Shown here: piece after piece, positions 1 to 5,463 of the stretch | Layout: each line of letters begins with the position of its first letter | Numbering within the stretch: the first letter of the stretch is position 1 | Origin: Bacteroidota bacterium | GTDB taxonomy: Bacteria > Bacteroidota > Bacteroidia > Flavobacteriales_D > Sanyastnellaceae | NCBI GenBank assembly: GCA_027618855.1 | Contig: JAQCID010000072.1 | Coordinates: 1 to 6,265, forward strand | Direction: 5' to 3' | Length of the DNA stretch: 6,265 nucleotides | Position numbers and translations under genes: made by a program | Notes under the pieces: generated by a model | Seen by the model: the letters and a program-made list of their open reading frames with translations, nothing else | The model's database searches: none | What the model was told of the DNA's origin: nothing

Positions 1-417
1 ATAGATTTCGGAGGAACTTATCGTCCTCAGACTTACGGGACTTTCTTCTCTTTTGTTGAATGGAGAAGCGGTGATCACAACCTGATTAAGGGTCGTGCTT
101 TCTTCCACCAAAGCAAAATCAAGGGTGGTCGTCCTTACGGAGTTCACGGGTACTTCAAAGCTGATCTGTCTCTTGAAACCGATAAATGAGCATACCACAC
201 TGTATGTTCCTGGTTTGAGATTTGAGATTATATAATTACCCTCAAGATCTGAAGTGGCACCAACGGAAGTTCTGTCGATAAAAATATTCGCAAATGGAAC
301 AGCTTCGTTATTGATGCTGTTGTAAACACGGCCTTTTATGGTACTGGTTTGTCCTGAAACAACCCCGAATAGGCTTGTAAGTATAATCCCAGCTATTACT
401 GACTTTAAGTTTATCAT
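1..417 (-). CDS. TonB-dependent receptor, N-terminal fragment (runs off the left edge)
   Basis: Only the first 139 codons are in the window; the frame is still open at base 1. It starts at ATG 417-415. Residues 1-22 look like a signal peptide (a lysine, then a hydrophobic run ending VVSG before QTST). Residues about 25-105 match the carboxypeptidase-regulatory-like beta-sandwich common at the N-terminus of Bacteroidota TonB receptors: IKGRVYNS, then PFANIFI, TSDLEGNY and GTYSVVCSFIGF. The stretch FNKREESPVSLRTISSSEI at the edge resembles the start of the plug domain in large (about 800-residue or more) outer-membrane TonB-dependent receptors. The substrate cannot be told from this part. The gene starts 15 bases after the epimerase stop with no visible promoter between, so it is probably the distal gene of the carotenoid operon, although it need not share its function. 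The family is fairly sure; the specificity is unknown. Confidence 0.85.
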   Translation of the reverse strand, partial: MINLKSVIAGIILTSLFGVVSGQTSTIKGRVYNSINNEAVPFANIFIDRTSVGATSDLEGNYIISNLKPGTYSVVCSFIGFKRQISFEVPVNSVRTTTLDFALVEESTTLNQVVITASPFNKREESPVSLRTISSSEIY

Positions 418-432
418 GATATGAGGGTCAAT

Positions 433-1338
433 CTAGTTTTTTGAAAAAATATTCTGCAATGCGTCGTTCAGCTTCGAATGCTTGAAGCTGTACCCGAGAT
501 CTGTTATTTTGTCTGATGAAACGCGACTGCCCGTTAACAATACGGCTGCCATTTCACCAAACAAAAGGCGAAAGAAAAAAGCAGGGATATTGGGCAAAAC
601 AATCTTGCGTTTTAAAATGGCTGCTACTTTCTGGGTGAATTCATTGTTGGTGACGTGTTCAGGCGCAACAGCATTGTAGGTCCCCCCTGTATCCTGTGAA
701 ATCACAAAATCCAACATGCCGCAAAGATCAGAAATATGGATCCATGGGACCCATTGTTTGCCTGTCCCAACGCCACTTCCAACGCCAAAACGTATGGGTG
801 CAGCTATTTTTTTTAATGCGCCTCCGTCTCTGTCTAGAATGATACCAAATCTCAAAATGGAGATGTTGTTTGCCACACGATCTGATTTGAACGAATGTGC
901 AACATGCTCCCATTCTCGACACACTTCTCCTAAAAAGTCATCCCCATTTGGAGAATTCTCAGTGAAGATCTCATTCGTTGTTTGAGCGCCATAATATCCA
1001 ATCGCCGAGGCTGAGATAAAGGTGTCTATTGTTTGGTTGTTTTTCTTTAACTCATCCAACATTAATTGGGCACCTTCAACTCTACTTTTCTTGATCTCTC
1101 GTTTTCTTTTTTGAGTCCATCTTTTATCAGCGATTGAAGTTCCGGCCAAATGGATGATGTGACTTACACCTCTTAATCCCTCAGGATCGATGTACTTCAT
1201 ATTGATATCCCAACGATACGCATTCTCTTCTTTCACATCTCTGGTTAAAAACTTGAGGGTGTATTTTCCATCAAGTTCTTGCGCCAAAGATTTGGCCAAC
1301 ATTCCGTTTGCTCCTGTTATTAGGACGACTTCCTTCAT
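433..1338 (-). CDS. TIGR01777-type atypical SDR epimerase (YfcH/SDR39U1-like)
   Basis: A 301-residue protein, the usual family length. The N-terminal Rossmann part carries the NAD(P)-binding glycine motif TGANGML (residues 8-14), the HLAGTSIADKRW segment (63-74), and SASAIGYYG (109-117), the family's version of the SDR active-site region with the YYG tyrosines. WVPWIHISD (196-204) is another family signature. The C-terminal DUF1731-like part is seen at PAFFFRLLFGEMAAVLLTG (252-270), followed by RVSSDKITDLGYSF (272-285). The family is cytoplasmic, with a nucleotide-sugar-epimerase-like fold, but its substrate is generally not known. The ATG overlaps the stop of the preceding 64-residue gene (ATGA, 1335-1338), which suggests translational coupling to the end of the carotenoid operon. 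Whether it has any role in carotenoid metabolism is unproven. Compared with the commoner TGATGLIG, the glycine motif is slightly divergent (Ala-Lys follow the Leu). Confidence 0.93.
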   Translation of the reverse strand: MKEVVLITGANGMLAKSLAQELDGKYTLKFLTRDVKEENAYRWDINMKYIDPEGLRGVSHIIHLAGTSIADKRWTQKRKREIKKSRVEGAQLMLDELKKNNQTIDTFISASAIGYYGAQTTNEIFTENSPNGDDFLGEVCREWEHVAHSFKSDRVANNISILRFGIILDRDGGALKKIAAPIRFGVGSGVGTGKQWVPWIHISDLCGMLDFVISQDTGGTYNAVAPEHVTNNEFTQKVAAILKRKIVLPNIPAFFFRLLFGEMAAVLLTGSRVSSDKITDLGYSFKHSKLNDALQNIFSKN

Positions 1339-1529
1339 CTTATTGAGAAATGAAGGAACAGGTCGTCATACTCTTTAAAGCGATGTTCTCGGATGGGACG
1401 GATTTTCGGTTCGGTGTCGAAATGTAACAAAAGACAAGGGCTTATGGCCTTGTATTTTTTAACGAACTCATAGCTTAACAGTTCATTGTTGAAGATGCGT
1501 TGTTTGATTTTATTGTGATAGGGATACAT
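1335..1529 (-). CDS. Small basic conserved-looking protein of unknown function, 64 residues
   Basis: I do not recognise a named family. The preferred start is ATG 1529-1527, one base after the stop of the lycopene cyclase (TAA, 1533-1531). An in-frame ATG at 1565 would add 12 residues but would lie inside the cyclase. The product begins MYPYHNKIKQRIF, is soluble, rich in Lys/Arg/His and aromatic residues, and has a compact motif, EPKIRPIREHRFKEY (residues 40-54). From memory, short Bacteroidota proteins with a similar PIRxHRxxEY end exist as unnamed hypotheticals; I could not check this. Its stop overlaps the epimerase start (ATGA), so it is sandwiched between two genes with almost no spacer, which supports real translation. 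There are no membrane segments and no signal peptide. Function unknown. Confidence 0.72.
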   Translation of the reverse strand: MYPYHNKIKQRIFNNELLSYEFVKKYKAISPCLLLHFDTEPKIRPIREHRFKEYDDLFLHFSIR

Positions 1530-1530
1530 C

Positions 1531-2220
1531 TTATCTAACGTCTTGTTTGGGCTTGAGGAATTCAAAAATCATCAAATTGCCGAAGAGCATTGAGAAGGCA
1601 TATCCGATATCCTCTACCGGAATCGTCGTGAGTCTGACTCCTAAATTTTCAAGATCATTGTACCAAACAATTGGCGAATCGGTGATCCACCCTGTTAGAA
1701 TTCCATTCACAATAAAAAATGGAATCAGGATGATTAAAAATGACAGAAAAAACCGCTGCAACAATTTCAGATAAAAAACCACACCTAGCGTAAGTGTAAC
1801 GATTAAAAATAGGGCATCAACGGCGGTATATGCTTTTGAAAAATGCGTATAAAGCAGGAGGCATGTCCCCGCGATTAACAGATAAGCAATCTTGCGGGTG
1901 TTGTTTTCACCTAGAAGGAAATTCGGGGCTGAATGTTTGAGTGCAAAATGAGTGAATAGTGAGCAAAATGGAATCACAAAAAAGAAAAGCCACTCTTCTA
2001 TGGGCATCATTAAGATGCTCAGCCCCAAACAATAGTCCTCATTAAACCCCCATATACCAGCCATCGTAAATAAAGCATCCCAGATCAAGAAGACAACCGC
2101 AACGATTGAAGTAGATATTAAAAAGTGACTCCATCGTTTGATGAAGTCCATGTAAAAAACCGTAAATAACAGAGGCACAGATACTGACGCGATAAGAACA
2201 TACAAGTACAGCGGGATCAT
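1531..2220 (-). CDS. crtY: Lycopene cyclase, fused CrtYc/CrtYd (heterodimer-type)
   Basis: An integral membrane enzyme expected to cyclise the ends of lycopene to beta-rings (beta-carotene). The start chosen is ATG 2220-2218, overlapping the crtZ stop as ATGA. It gives 229 residues beginning MIPLYLYVL, the normal size. The longer frame from 2274 would put 18 non-hydrophobic residues, overlapping crtZ, ahead of the first helix. The protein holds two homologous halves of the TIGR03462 carotenoid-cyclase type. The first has WDALFTMAGIWGFN (47-60) and PIEEWLFF (73-80); the second has TGWITDSPIVWY (176-187) and PVEDIGY (201-207). The PxE(E/D) acidic motifs are conserved in the family and probably catalytic. 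About six or seven hydrophobic segments are visible. This type is unrelated to the flavin-dependent CrtY of proteobacteria, so the symbol is functional rather than homologous. Bicyclic activity is inferred from the downstream need of CrtZ. Confidence 0.9.
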   Translation of the reverse strand: MIPLYLYVLIASVSVPLLFTVFYMDFIKRWSHFLISTSIVAVVFLIWDALFTMAGIWGFNEDYCLGLSILMMPIEEWLFFFVIPFCSLFTHFALKHSAPNFLLGENNTRKIAYLLIAGTCLLLYTHFSKAYTAVDALFLIVTLTLGVVFYLKLLQRFFLSFLIILIPFFIVNGILTGWITDSPIVWYNDLENLGVRLTTIPVEDIGYAFSMLFGNLMIFEFLKPKQDVR

Positions 2221-2678
2221 GACGGTCGCTGTGTAGTGAAGTATTTTTTCGGGACATTGAGCATTCCGAAACACTCTCCATCTTCTTTGCCTAAATGTTT
2301 GTGGTGAACTTTATGTGCCTTCCTTAACCCCATCAGATATCTGTTCTTGGTTTTATCAAACCACTTGAACCTTCTGTGAATGAGAACATCATGAATAAGA
2401 AAGTATGCAATTCCGTAAAAAAGAATTCCGAGTGCGATGAAAAACTTGTAATTTAATTCAGGGTTTACCCCAAAATAAAAAAGTGTAATACTAGGTGCTG
2501 CTCCAATCAGGAAGAAGATGTCATTTTTCTCAAAGACATTTTGATATTTGGGTTGGTGATGATCTGCATGTAAAAACCACAAAAACCCATGCATGACATA
2601 TTTGTGATTCAACCAGGTTGAAACCTCCATTAACGCAAACGTTGTCGCGACAATAAGAATGTAAAAAATGACAATCAT
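2217..2678 (-). CDS. crtZ: Beta-carotene hydroxylase, CrtZ type
   Basis: A 153-residue membrane di-iron hydroxylase of the fatty-acid-hydroxylase superfamily, expected to hydroxylate both beta-rings of beta-carotene at C3 to give zeaxanthin via cryptoxanthin. All four histidine clusters are present: HX4H at residues 25-30 (HKYVMH), HX2HH at 37-41 (HADHH), HX4H at 96-101 (HDVLIH) and HX2HH at 122-126 (HKVHH). Hydrophobic segments lie at about 2-18, 53-70 and 78-98, which matches a short four-helix-like CrtZ. The ATG overlaps the stop of the preceding unnamed gene (ATGA, 2675-2678), and its own stop overlaps the cyclase start (2217-2220). The length and histidine pattern fit CrtZ and not the longer CrtW ketolase, and no ketolase is in the window, so zeaxanthin is the expected end product here. 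Confidence 0.95.
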   Translation of the reverse strand: MIVIFYILIVATTFALMEVSTWLNHKYVMHGFLWFLHADHHQPKYQNVFEKNDIFFLIGAAPSITLFYFGVNPELNYKFFIALGILFYGIAYFLIHDVLIHRRFKWFDKTKNRYLMGLRKAHKVHHKHLGKEDGECFGMLNVPKKYFTTQRPS

Positions 2679-3115
2679 AACGATGTATTTGCTCTGATAA
2701 AGTAATCCAAGTAATCGGTTTCATCCTCCACATCTAAGATGTTTTTCAGGATGAGTTTATCCTCCTCGATATGTTCATTGTATCCAAGAAAATAAGGCGT
2801 GTTTTCTTGAGTTAGCAGACGGACATATCGCAGATGAATATTTGTGCGATGTGTGTCAATTAACTCATTTAATATCGTTTTATTTTCTTGAAACAACTGA
2901 AGCTTTCGCAATGGGTTTGGAGAGTATTCCGCTTGTTTCATGGCGATGGATGTAACATATGCCATGACAGAAGCATCTTTGCTTCCATGATATTTATCAA
3001 TAAAGGAGATCTCGGACACTTCATTTGTTAATTCATGATATTCCTGAACGACCTCTTTGATGTCAGGATTAAAGTCAAACGCCAAAAGTAAAATGATGTA
3101 GATCGAAGTCATCAT
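2675..3115 (-). CDS. Unnamed conserved protein of the carotenoid operon, 146 residues
   Basis: There is no assigned function that I know of. It starts at ATG 3115-3113 (the next codon is also ATG), seven bases after the crtB stop, and ends in an ATGA overlap with crtZ, so it is translated in the middle of the pathway genes. Residues 4-13 are hydrophobic (SIYIILLLAF) and could be a short signal or anchor sequence, but no clear cleavage site follows. The rest is helical-looking and acidic. The most family-like stretch is residues 96-112, with the pattern R-x2-RL-x2-QEN-x-P-x-FL-x-Y, followed by EEDK at 117-120. I recall similar small unnamed proteins between crtB and crtZ in other Bacteroidota, which suggests a conserved accessory role such as periplasmic or membrane-associated support of the pathway. 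That is inference; I see no cofactor or catalytic motif. Confidence 0.85.
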   Translation of the reverse strand: MMTSIYIILLLAFDFNPDIKEVVQEYHELTNEVSEISFIDKYHGSKDASVMAYVTSIAMKQAEYSPNPLRKLQLFQENKTILNELIDTHRTNIHLRYVRLLTQENTPYFLGYNEHIEEDKLILKNILDVEDETDYLDYFIRANTSL

Positions 3116-3122
3116 ACCAAGT

Positions 3123-3947
3123 TTAATTTGTGTCGTAAATATGATTGCAGAAGAATAAATACTTTTTTCGGGTTTGACACTCTAATTCGTCTTTTAAAAC
3201 TTTTGCAGGTGTGTGAACGATTTTTTTAAGCAAATGAGAATAGTACTTGTATGCCAAGTATACTCCCAATCTAGATTCTTTTGGGAGTTGTAAAATCCCC
3301 TCTTTTGCTATCTTGAAATCGTTTTCGATGTCTTTCACAATCATGTCTTTGTCAGAATCCTTAAAGTTGTCTGGATCTACATTGGGAAAGTAATTCCGAT
3401 CTAATTCTTCAAAGTCTTGTCTTAGATCTCGTAAAAAGTTGACTTTTTGAAACGCTGACCCAAGTTTAATCGCAGACGCTTCTAGCTGGCTATATCGGGC
3501 TTGATCTCCTTTTACGAATATTTTCAGACACATGAGACCCACAACATCGGCAGATCCATAGATATATTCATCGATTTCCTCTTTGTTTTGGTAAATCTTC
3601 TTTGAAATATCAGCGCGCATGCTTTTCAAGAAAGCCTTGACAAGAGAAATTGAAATATCGTATTTTACAATGGTATTTTGAAAGGCGTGAATCACAGGGT
3701 TTGCACTAATCCCGATCTTGAGCGAAATCCAAAATTCTTCTTCAAATCTATCAAAAACATCTTCTTGTGGGTACCCGTCGAAGCTGTCAACAATCTCATC
3801 AGCGACGCGAACAAATCCATAGATATTGTACACATCTTGTCTAATAGAGCGGTCAAGCAAGCTCACAGCCAATGAAAACGAAGTGCTGTATTTCTTCGTG
3901 ATGAGGCTCGCAGTTTGATTTGAGATTTCATCGTATAGCTGCTTCAT
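3123..3947 (-). CDS. crtB: Phytoene synthase
   Basis: A 274-residue squalene/phytoene synthase that condenses two geranylgeranyl diphosphates head-to-head to 15-cis-phytoene, the first committed step of the pathway. It is a soluble, membrane-associated all-helical trans-isoprenoid synthase. Both Mg-binding aspartate-rich motifs are present: DEIVD at residues 50-54, within YGFVRVADEIVD, and NFLRDLRQD at 170-178, followed by RNYFP (184-188). YGSADVVGLMCLKIF (130-144) and GSAFQKVNFLRDL (163-175) are the two family signature regions. The N-terminal TKKYSTSFSLA (18-28) matches the usual beginning. The ATG overlaps the crtI stop by four bases (ATGA, 3944-3947), so translation is probably coupled, which would help keep synthase and desaturase in step. 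The length is slightly below the 280-290 typical of Bacteroidota relatives, with no sign of truncation. Confidence 0.96.
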   Translation of the reverse strand: MKQLYDEISNQTASLITKKYSTSFSLAVSLLDRSIRQDVYNIYGFVRVADEIVDSFDGYPQEDVFDRFEEEFWISLKIGISANPVIHAFQNTIVKYDISISLVKAFLKSMRADISKKIYQNKEEIDEYIYGSADVVGLMCLKIFVKGDQARYSQLEASAIKLGSAFQKVNFLRDLRQDFEELDRNYFPNVDPDNFKDSDKDMIVKDIENDFKIAKEGILQLPKESRLGVYLAYKYYSHLLKKIVHTPAKVLKDELECQTRKKYLFFCNHIYDTN

Positions 3948-5413
3948 GATCTGAAATGTTTGGAAATTGATTCTGCAGCTATTTTTCCTGAAATTAAAGC
4001 CGGTGGTACACCTGGTCCAGGAACGGTGAGTTGCCCAGTGAAAAACAGATTACTTACTTTCTTGCTTTTTATTCTCGGTCTTAAGAAAGCTGTTTGAGTT
4101 AATGTGTTTGCCAATCCATATGCGTTTCCTTTGTATGAATTATAATCGTCCATAAAGTCATTGACACAGTAGGACTTCACAAACAAGATGCTTTCTTTCA
4201 AACTGTTGTTTGTCAACTTTTCAAGGCGCTCTATTACAATGTCAAAGTATTTTTCTCGGAGCTCATCTGTATCCTCAAGGCCTATTGCAATCGGAATAAG
4301 GAAAGTGGCAGATTCTTTGCCTTCTGGAGCAAATGTTTTATCTGATTTACTTGGAAAACTGGCATAAAAAAGGGGGTCCTTTGGCCACTCTAGGGTGTCA
4401 TAGATATAGGATGCATGTGCATCAAAATCGACATCAAAAAACAGCGTGTGGTGGGAAACATTTTCGACCTTCTTGTCAAAACCCACATAGAACAGCAAAG
4501 AGGAAGGCGCAAACTTTCGGGTATTCCAATATTTTTCTGTGTACTGTCGGTATTTAACAGGAAGCAATTGTTCTGTATGATGATAGTCCGCCCCACTTAA
4601 TACGATGTCTGATGGAATCAAGACATCATCTATTACAATGCCAGTTGCAGTGCCTGATTTATCAACCTCTATTCTTTTGACTTCAGCATTGGCGATGAAC
4701 TTTACGCCATTCTCCTCTGCGAGCAACTTGATGCCTTTTACAACTTCATACATCCCCCCATTTGGGTGCCAGGTGCCAAGTCCAAAATCAGCCCAATTCA
4801 TGAAATTATACATTGCTGGAGTATTGCTTGGTTTTGCGCCAAGAAATAAAACAGGAAACTCCAAGATTTTAATCAATCGTGGATTCGAAAAATTCTTTTT
4901 AACTTGCTTCCGAATACTAAAGAAGAGTTGGTTCAGTTTTGAAATTGTTTTAGGTGTTATTAATTCTAAAGGAGATACACCCGGGTTATAGACAAGATCT
5001 TTGACTGCGACATTGTAATTGTTTTCAGCAGTTCTTAAAAATTCTCTAAGTTGTATTGAGCTTCCCTTTTCTTCAGACTCGAACAACGCATAGATCTTGT
5101 CAAGATTTGCGGATATAAGCACACTGTCTGAGGCTCCAAAATATACTTGATAGCCCGGGTCTAACTTCGTGAGTTTATAATAATCAGAGACTTCTTGACC
5201 AAAGTCTGCAAAAAACCGTTCAAACACATCAGGCATCCAATACCAAGAAGGTCCTATGTCGAATTTGTGACCTTGGTGGATCAGTTGTGTCGCTCGACCA
5301 CCAAAAGTCTTGTTTTTTTCGTAAATGGTAACATCGTGTCCTTCCCTAGAAAGGTAGCAGGCTGCGGATAGAGATGAAAACCCTGATCCCAATATGGAAA
5401 TTATTTGCGACAT
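3944..5413 (-). CDS. crtI: Phytoene desaturase (bacterial CrtI type)
   Basis: A 489-residue FAD-dependent, membrane-associated oxidoreductase expected to introduce four double bonds into phytoene and give lycopene. The N-terminal dinucleotide-binding fold is clear: ILGSGFSSLSAA (7-18), the ribose-binding acid at Glu32 in VTIYEKN, and GGRA (38-41). FDIGPSWYWMPDVFE (51-65) is typical of Bacteroidota CrtI. The C-terminal bacterial phytoene-dehydrogenase signature runs from NLFFTGQ (455-461) through VPGPGVPPALISGK to the end. The start at 5413 is firm, because the glycine motif begins only a few residues in and no later ATG would keep it. It is the first gene after the promoter and the putative operator, and the operator's downstream arm ends on the first base of its start codon. 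Its length is normal and no defect is seen. Closely related family members include diapophytoene desaturases, but crtZ and the cyclase argue for the C40 route. Confidence 0.96.
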   Translation of the reverse strand: MSQIISILGSGFSSLSAACYLSREGHDVTIYEKNKTFGGRATQLIHQGHKFDIGPSWYWMPDVFERFFADFGQEVSDYYKLTKLDPGYQVYFGASDSVLISANLDKIYALFESEEKGSSIQLREFLRTAENNYNVAVKDLVYNPGVSPLELITPKTISKLNQLFFSIRKQVKKNFSNPRLIKILEFPVLFLGAKPSNTPAMYNFMNWADFGLGTWHPNGGMYEVVKGIKLLAEENGVKFIANAEVKRIEVDKSGTATGIVIDDVLIPSDIVLSGADYHHTEQLLPVKYRQYTEKYWNTRKFAPSSLLFYVGFDKKVENVSHHTLFFDVDFDAHASYIYDTLEWPKDPLFYASFPSKSDKTFAPEGKESATFLIPIAIGLEDTDELREKYFDIVIERLEKLTNNSLKESILFVKSYCVNDFMDDYNSYKGNAYGLANTLTQTAFLRPRIKSKKVSNLFFTGQLTVPGPGVPPALISGKIAAESISKHFRS

Positions 5414-5444
5414 TGTCTAACAAATATACCATTTTGTTAGACAA
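5413..5444. promoter_or_regulatory. Perfect 12-bp inverted repeat, putative operator of the crt operon
   Basis: The left arm TTGTCTAACAAA (5413-5424) and right arm TTTGTTAGACAA (5433-5444) are exact reverse complements, separated by 8 bases. The arm centres are 20 bp apart, about two helical turns. Each arm is also a small imperfect dyad (TTGT-CTA-ACAA). TTAGACA reads outward on each strand; as I recall, CarA/CarH MerR proteins contact an ACA core preceded by a T (nTnnACA), which this fits. The repeat covers the TATATTTG promoter element and ends on the first base of the crtI ATG, so a bound regulator should block transcription. The adjacent MerR-family gene is the obvious candidate binder. 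No T-run follows on either strand, so a terminator is unlikely. The symmetry is seen directly; the binding protein is inferred. Confidence 0.75.
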
Positions 5445-5451
5445 AGTGCAA
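5421..5451 (-). promoter_or_regulatory. Bacteroidota-type promoter in front of crtI
   Basis: On the minus strand, TATATTTG (5428-5421) matches the -7 consensus TAnnTTTG of the Bacteroidota primary sigma factor. A TTG at 5451-5449 lies 20 bases upstream, inside the usual 17-23 spacing of the -33 element. A second candidate, TTTG at 5445-5442, sits too close (13 bases). If the -7 element is placed as in the consensus, transcription should start near 5417-5413, leaving crtI with almost no leader. The element lies within the inverted repeat, consistent with repression by occlusion. I saw no other well-spaced promoter in the parts of the operon I checked. Confidence 0.65.
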
Positions 5452-5463
5452 GTTATATTCTAA

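Noticed and set aside
1531..2274. Longer lycopene cyclase starting at 2274
   Set aside because: The extra 18 residues overlap the crtZ 3' end and precede the first membrane helix; ATG 2220 forms the same ATGA overlap seen at three other junctions.
3083..3090. TACTTTTG on the minus strand as an internal promoter within the unnamed gene
   Set aside because: It matches TAnnTTTG, but the nearest upstream TTG lies about 27 bases away, outside the usual spacing, and the operon is continuous there.
4605..4991. 128-codon open frame on the plus strand opposite crtI
   Set aside because: It is antisense to a strongly supported gene, has no recognisable motif and no promoter; it is a shadow frame, as are the other plus-strand frames over crtB and the epimerase.
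5413..5444. The inverted repeat as a transcription terminator of the regulator gene
   Set aside because: The stem is AT-rich, no T-run follows on either strand, and the repeat overlaps a good promoter element and the crtI start codon; an operator explains it better.
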